Assembly (NCBI GenBank): GCA_036265435.1
Contig: DATAPB010000190.1
Location: 1 to 8,275, forward strand
Origin: DASUPK01 sp036265435
GTDB lineage: Bacteria > Actinomycetota > Thermoleophilia > Solirubrobacterales > 70-9
Direction of reading: 5' to 3'
Length of the DNA: 8,275 nt
This document shows positions 5,449 through 8,275 of this stretch, piece after piece (the first letter of the stretch is position 1; the number at the start of each line of letters is the position of its first letter). The position numbers and the translations under genes were made by a program. The notes under the pieces are model-generated. The model was not told where the DNA came from and did not search any database. It saw only the letters and a list, made by a program, of their open reading frames with translations.

Positions 5449-6909
5449 TTAGCGGTTCGTCCACCAGGCCTGGTCAGCCCAATCCGCTCGGCCGCTCGTG
5501 CGCGTATGGCCCGCGGGCTGGAGCCCGTGGCGGGGACGTCTCTCGGCCCGGGCTTGCCAGGCGTTGATGGCACGGGGGACTGACGCTCTCGCGGCCACGG
5601 TGCTCCGCTTCTTCTTCTTCTTCTTCTTGCACTTCTTCTTCTTGGCGCTCGCCGCGTGGTTCTTCTTTTTCTTCTTCTTGCACTTCTTCTTCTTCGTCGG
5701 CGCGACGGGGGCGGGCGGAGACGGGACTGCCGCCTCGCTTTGGGTCAGCTCCAGGGCGCCGATGTCGGCGCCGTTGCCGCCGGGGGCGTTGGGGACGTCG
5801 GTGATGTCTACGGGTCTGCCCGAGAACCGCTGATCGACATCGACATTGGGATACGAGGACCCCTGATCGACCACTGGGCTGCGTGCCGCCTGCCTCAGGG
5901 TGGGCGTGGGACCGCCGTTGTTGGCAAGCCCTCCCAGCTGCGGATCCGTTCCGGTGATGTTGGAGGACCCGATCAGTGTGGTCACGCCCGGGTTCTCGAC
6001 CAGGTCGAAGTCAGCGTAGAGATTCGCGCTGTAGACGTCGGTTGCGTTTCCGGGGGCCGCGGTGTTGTTCGCGAAGATCGAATTCGCGGTGAAGGCGTAG
6101 TAGGCCAGCAGCCCGCCGGTGGCATAGGCATCATTGCCGGAGACGGTCGAGTCGAACACCGAACCTCCGGCGTTGAGGTAAGTGGTGATCGCCCCACCGA
6201 GGCCGTACGCGGTGTTGTCGTAGAGCGTGGAGGCTCCGATCAGCCCCCAGCTGTAACGGGAGCCGATTGCGCCGGCGTACTGGGCGGTGTTGTGGCTCAG
6301 GGTGGAGAAGGTGACGAGCGTATAACGCCCCTCATCGCCGGTCTGCCCAGCCTCGTAGAGCGCTCCGCCCGCGTACGCCTCGTTCCCGGTGAGGACGGAC
6401 TCGGTCAGGTAGAGCTCGGCGTTGACGTCGAGGATCGCCCCGCCGAGAGCCTCGGAGCCGTTGGCGAGCGTGAGCCCCTCGATCCGCACCTCATCGGCGT
6501 TGTAGTCCATGTAGAGCCCGAAGATCCGGGAGTTATTGTCGCCCGAAACGGTGAGCGTGCTCGCGCCTGGCCCGTGGATGTCCACCGCCCCTGTGATCAC
6601 GATCTGTTCGGTGAGCGTGATGGTCCCGCTTAGCCCCGAGGCAAAGACGATGTCGTCCGTCGTGTTCGGGTCCGTGTTCGCATACTCGACCGCCTCGCGC
6701 AGGGTGCAGGAGGAATCGCAGACTCCATTGCCCAGGTCGGAAGTGTTGGTCACGGTGTAAGTGGCGGCCAGCGCGGGAGCACTCAACCCCACCACCGCGC
6801 CAGCGGTGACGCCCACACCAGTTATCACGCTGTGGCGGGTCCTCCACCCCTCTCGGCGCGCGTGCTCCTTCCGGCGCTCCTGGCGCCGCCGCCGTTGCCT
6901 CTTCGCCAT
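5449..6909 (-). CDS. Exported CTLREA / choice-of-anchor Q repeat protein with poly-Lys tail
   Basis: The protein has 486 residues. The N terminus is strongly basic (1-26, MAKRQRRRRQERRKEHARR...), followed by a signal segment (SVITGVGVTAGAVVGLSAPALA, 27-48) with a likely cleavage after about A49. CDSSCTLREAVEYAN (64-78) is the CSLREA-type motif of surface proteins. Residues about 100-320 hold beta-helix-like repeats (LTESVLTGNEAYAGGALYE, STLSHNTAQYAGAIGS, STVSGNDAYATGG). The segment GGLANNGGPTPTLR (326-339) through DQRFSGRP and ADIGALEL (381-388) is a choice-of-anchor Q domain. After a Pro linker come two Lys blocks, KKKKCKKKKKK (406-416) and KKKKCKKKKKKK (423-434), then a 52-residue Arg-rich tail. 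The likely location is outside the cell or in the envelope, with the Lys blocks contacting anionic polymers (inference). The ATG at 6909 has AGGGAG seven bases upstream. Confidence 0.85.
   Translation of the reverse strand: MAKRQRRRRQERRKEHARREGWRTRHSVITGVGVTAGAVVGLSAPALAATYTVTNTSDLGNGVCDSSCTLREAVEYANTDPNTTDDIVFASGLSGTITLTEQIVITGAVDIHGPGASTLTVSGDNNSRIFGLYMDYNADEVRIEGLTLANGSEALGGAILDVNAELYLTESVLTGNEAYAGGALYEAGQTGDEGRYTLVTFSTLSHNTAQYAGAIGSRYSWGLIGASTLYDNTAYGLGGAITTYLNAGGSVFDSTVSGNDAYATGGLLAYYAFTANSIFANNTAAPGNATDVYSANLYADFDLVENPGVTTLIGSSNITGTDPQLGGLANNGGPTPTLRQAARSPVVDQGSSYPNVDVDQRFSGRPVDITDVPNAPGGNGADIGALELTQSEAAVPSPPAPVAPTKKKKCKKKKKKNHAASAKKKKCKKKKKKKRSTVAARASVPRAINAWQARAERRPRHGLQPAGHTRTSGRADWADQAWWTNR
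5608..5694 (-). repeat. two-copy poly-lysine coding repeat
   Basis: Two copies of a block coding for four Lys, one Cys and six or seven Lys, 17 codons apart, are separated by the linker NHAASA. Lys codons are nearly all AAG, so the DNA reads as (CTT)n tracts on the + strand interrupted by GCA. Long triplet tracts like this are prone to slippage, so copy length may vary between strains. Confidence 0.85.
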
Positions 6910-6927
6910 CTCCCCGCTCCCTTCTCC

Positions 6928-6945
6928 GGCGGCTTCCTTGCCGCC
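6928..6945 (-). promoter_or_regulatory. leader stem-loop upstream of the surface-protein gene
   Basis: GGCGGC and GCCGCC form a 6-bp stem around a 6-base loop that reads AAGGAA on the mRNA. It sits just upstream of the true ribosome-binding site (AGGGAG, 6917-6922). A second small hairpin (TGCCC-TGTT-GGGCA, 6954-6967) falls close to the predicted transcript 5' end. Both could affect mRNA stability or initiation; no known riboswitch is recognised. Confidence 0.35.
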
Positions 6946-6972
6946 TGGACGAGTGCCCTGTTGGGCATGCTG

Positions 6973-7002
6973 ACCCTATGCCGTAGGGCCGGCGGGAGTC
7001 AA
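6973..7002 (-). promoter_or_regulatory. promoter of the choice-of-anchor Q surface-protein gene
   Basis: On the - strand a -35 element TTGACT (7002-6997) and a -10 element TAGGGT (6978-6973) are separated by 18 bases. TAGGGT is a usual actinobacterial housekeeping-type -10. Transcription would begin near 6966, giving a leader of about 57 bases. The inverted repeat CCCTA-TGCCG-TAGGG (6974-6988) covers the -10 and part of the spacer and could be a regulator site. Confidence 0.55.
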
Positions 7003-7172
7003 CCAGGTACTTCCGCATCCACTGGTTCTGGAGCATTCAGCGGCCCGCACCCGGCAGACTTGCGCGGGTGAACTTCATATAGGCCGCCCCGCACCACCAA
7101 GCGGAAAACCGCATGGCTAAGCCGAAAGCGCTCCGGTTGGCAGCGGTTGGGGTCGGTTGTTTGGGTGCCGCA

Positions 7173-7194
7173 CTGGCGAACAACTGGCGAACAG
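7173..7194. repeat. 11-bp tandem repeat
   Basis: CTGGCGAACAA is followed directly by CTGGCGAACAG, two 11-base units with one mismatch. It sits in the gene-poor stretch before the NTF2-like pair. No function is evident. Confidence 0.6.
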
Positions 7195-7267
7195 GATCCG
7201 GCCGCCTCTGGCGCCTAGGGCCGAGCAGTCGAGGATCGACCGCTTCGAGGTTTGAATGACCCCTGGC

Positions 7268-7669
7268 CTACTCCCGAAGCCCGGCGGCTTCGAGGGCCTG
7301 CTCTCGGCTGGCGAACTCGCGCCCCATGCCGATCTTGCCGTCCCGAAGCGAGAAGACGATCGCGTAGCGGATGTCGACCTCTGCGTCACTTCCCTTCATG
7401 CGCCCGATGCCGCGAACCACGGCGACGACTTGGTCCCCTGCATCGATCAACTCCTCGGTTTCTGTCCGAACGTCCTCGAACGTCTCCTCCCACTGCCCGT
7501 AGTAATGCCGCATCGCGTCGGGGCCGCGCATGACGCCGACGTCATCGAGCGTGCCCTCGATCGCTCGCCAATTGATGTCCGGGTGCCAGAACTCGGCGGA
7601 TGCCTCCAAGCCGCCCCGCTCGTAGGCTGCGAAGTACTGCCGCACCATCTCGACGTTCTCCTCCGACAT
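7268..7669 (-). CDS. NTF2/SnoaL-like protein (downstream paralogue)
   Basis: The protein has 133 residues, the usual size of a single NTF2-fold domain. It begins MSEENVEMVRQYFAAYERGG, an N-terminal helix typical of stand-alone SnoaL-like proteins that are highly expanded in Thermoleophilia. Further pattern points are FWHPDINWRAIEG (27-39), GPDAMRHYYGQWEE (49-62), and the paired strands VVAVVRGIGRMKGS and RYAIVFSLRDGKIGMGREF. It ends SREQALEAAGLRE. The ribosome-binding site GGAG lies six bases before the ATG and inside the end of the upstream paralogue, whose stop is three bases away, so the two are cotranscribed. The ligand or reaction is unknown; the family includes polyketide cyclases, isomerases and binding proteins. 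Confidence 0.8.
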   Translation of the reverse strand: MSEENVEMVRQYFAAYERGGLEASAEFWHPDINWRAIEGTLDDVGVMRGPDAMRHYYGQWEETFEDVRTETEELIDAGDQVVAVVRGIGRMKGSDAEVDIRYAIVFSLRDGKIGMGREFASREQALEAAGLRE

Positions 7670-7672
7670 CGC

Positions 7673-8080
7673 CTACTCCGAAAGGCCGGCGGCTTCGAGG
7701 GCTTTCTTGGGATCGAGAAAGTCCGTCATCCGAATCACCCTGCCATCCCTGAACTCGACGAGCCAGCCGATTGGCGACTCCACCTCGGCCCCGCTTGCCC
7801 TGCCCCGCGCGTGGATTCGTCCAGTCGCCACGATTCGCTCGCCGAGATCGCGGAACTCCAGCGGCTCGACCTGGATCCCAGGGAGAACCTCGTCCACGTC
7901 TCGGATGAACTGTCGTATGCCCTCGTGGCCCCGATAGACCGTCCCCTCCCTGCCGAACATCGCGAGCGTGAGAGGGTGAATCTCGACTATCGGATCAAAC
8001 GCCGCCAGAAAGGCGTCGATATCTCGCCGGTTGTAGTCCTCCAGCGCTGTCCTGAAGGCCTCGACGTTCTCCTGCGACAT
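7673..8080 (-). CDS. NTF2/SnoaL-like protein (upstream paralogue)
   Basis: The protein has 135 residues. It begins MSQENVEAFRTALEDYNRRD and continues with the usual fold landmarks: FDPIVEIHPLTLAMFGREG (28-46), YRGHEGIRQFIRDVDEVLP (49-67), VEPLEFRDLGERIVATGRIHARG, then GWLVEFRDGRVIRMTDF (105-121), ending PKKALEAAGLSE. Both termini match the neighbouring paralogue while the core differs widely, consistent with an old tandem duplication. It is first in a two-gene - strand unit; the bases just before both start codons share the string GTAGGCG. A purine-rich Shine-Dalgarno is much weaker here than for the second gene. A -10-like GATACT lies close upstream but I see no matching -35. The function is unknown. 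Confidence 0.8.
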   Translation of the reverse strand: MSQENVEAFRTALEDYNRRDIDAFLAAFDPIVEIHPLTLAMFGREGTVYRGHEGIRQFIRDVDEVLPGIQVEPLEFRDLGERIVATGRIHARGRASGAEVESPIGWLVEFRDGRVIRMTDFLDPKKALEAAGLSE

Positions 8081-8128
8081 CGCCTACGCAGTATCTCGCT
8101 ACGTGCAGCGGGTTAGGGAGGGTTCGGA

Positions 8129-8275
8129 TTGACGACTGCGCCTTTGAAATACCGCCGGGATAGCTCGCCGCGAGTGGACCGCTACGGGCACCTGATGCCC
8201 GGTTCCGAGGAGGAGGCGGCCAGCCTCCTGGACAGCTACCTCGACGCGCAGCGCGAGGTCGCCGAGGAGCGGGCG
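8129..8275 (+). pseudogene. Tyrosine recombinase (phage-type integrase) C-terminal remnant
   Basis: The frame reads RVDRYGHLMPGSEEEAASLL from 8171 on, then DSYLDAQREVAEERA to the window edge. This is the tail motif of tyrosine site-specific recombinases of phages and integrative elements, where the Tyr of (D)RYGHLMPGSE is the DNA-cleaving nucleophile. The rest of the catalytic domain (the R...HxxR box and the LGH segment that should precede it) is missing: an in-frame TAG stands at 8114-8116 and the bases before 8171 do not encode integrase sequence in any frame I checked. It is most likely a truncated relic. The frame may continue beyond 8275. TTG at 8129 is the furthest upstream start-like codon and may never be used. 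Confidence 0.7.

Larger units (their letters stand above)
6910..7267. other. gene-poor region with promoter, leader hairpins and a short tandem repeat
   Basis: This 358-base stretch separates two - strand gene groups. The left part holds the promoter and leader of the surface-protein gene. The right part (about 7060-7267) holds a tandem 11-mer and a 48-codon + strand frame (7113-7259) starting MAKPKALRLAAVGVGCLG, which has a hydrophobic stretch but no good ribosome-binding site or family resemblance, and I do not call it a gene. No tRNA fold is seen. Confidence 0.6.

Noticed and set aside
5608..5694. CTT/CTTG repeat considered as CRISPR or noncoding microsatellite
   Set aside because: It is in-frame Lys/Cys coding sequence within a long gene; there are no spacers of regular length.
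5656..6633. Long + strand frame opposite the surface-protein gene
   Set aside because: It is antisense to a gene with a signal peptide, CTLREA and choice-of-anchor Q motifs; there is no domain of its own.
7113..7259. 48-codon + strand frame starting MAKPKALRLAAVG
   Set aside because: It has no Shine-Dalgarno and no recognisable family, and it contains the tandem repeat; short open frames are expected by chance here.
7256..8116. 286-codon + strand frame opposite the NTF2-like pair
   Set aside because: It is antisense to two genes with clear family patterns and a good start signal for the second.

Overview
The window is high-GC bacterial DNA and most resembles an actinobacterium of the class Thermoleophilia (Solirubrobacterales or Gaiellales type). 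This is inferred from protein style, not from a marker gene. The signs are two tandem NTF2-fold proteins that begin MS(E/Q)ENVE and end EAAGL(R/S)E, a secreted protein with an N-terminal anchor followed by Lys-rich spacer repeats, and a large CTLREA / choice-of-anchor Q surface protein with a poly-lysine tail.

Layout. Bases 1-238 hold the 3' end of a DHA2-type MFS exporter on the + strand. It converges on a small exported protein on the - strand (288-887), and a strong GC hairpin (248-280) lies between the two stops. From 1039 to 5442 six + strand genes are tightly packed. They are a succinyl-CoA synthetase beta-like subunit, its alpha-like partner (ATGA overlap), a small single-cluster 4Fe-4S ferredoxin (TGATG overlap), a DUF1028 Ntn-hydrolase-like protein, an NTF2-fold protein, and an HD-domain protein (GTGA overlap). 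The run converges, with a 6-base gap, on a - strand choice-of-anchor Q surface protein (5449-6909). That gene has a recognisable promoter at 6973-7002. A 358-base gene-poor stretch follows, then two tandem - strand NTF2/SnoaL-like paralogues (7268-8080). The window ends in the C-terminal tail of a tyrosine recombinase that lacks the rest of its catalytic domain.

How the genes may work together. The first three + strand genes look like one metabolic unit: an NDP-forming acyl-CoA synthetase of the SucCD type translationally coupled to a ferredoxin. This suggests, as inference, a link to a 2-oxoacid:ferredoxin oxidoreductase rather than the usual NAD-linked dehydrogenase. The beta-like subunit departs from canonical SucC at a normally well-kept motif, so its acid substrate should be treated as open. 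DUF1028, NTF2 and HD genes may share the transcript but have no demonstrable functional tie. The right-hand end, with duplicated small genes and a recombinase remnant, looks like an accessory or decayed mobile region. I found no rRNA, tRNA or CRISPR array.
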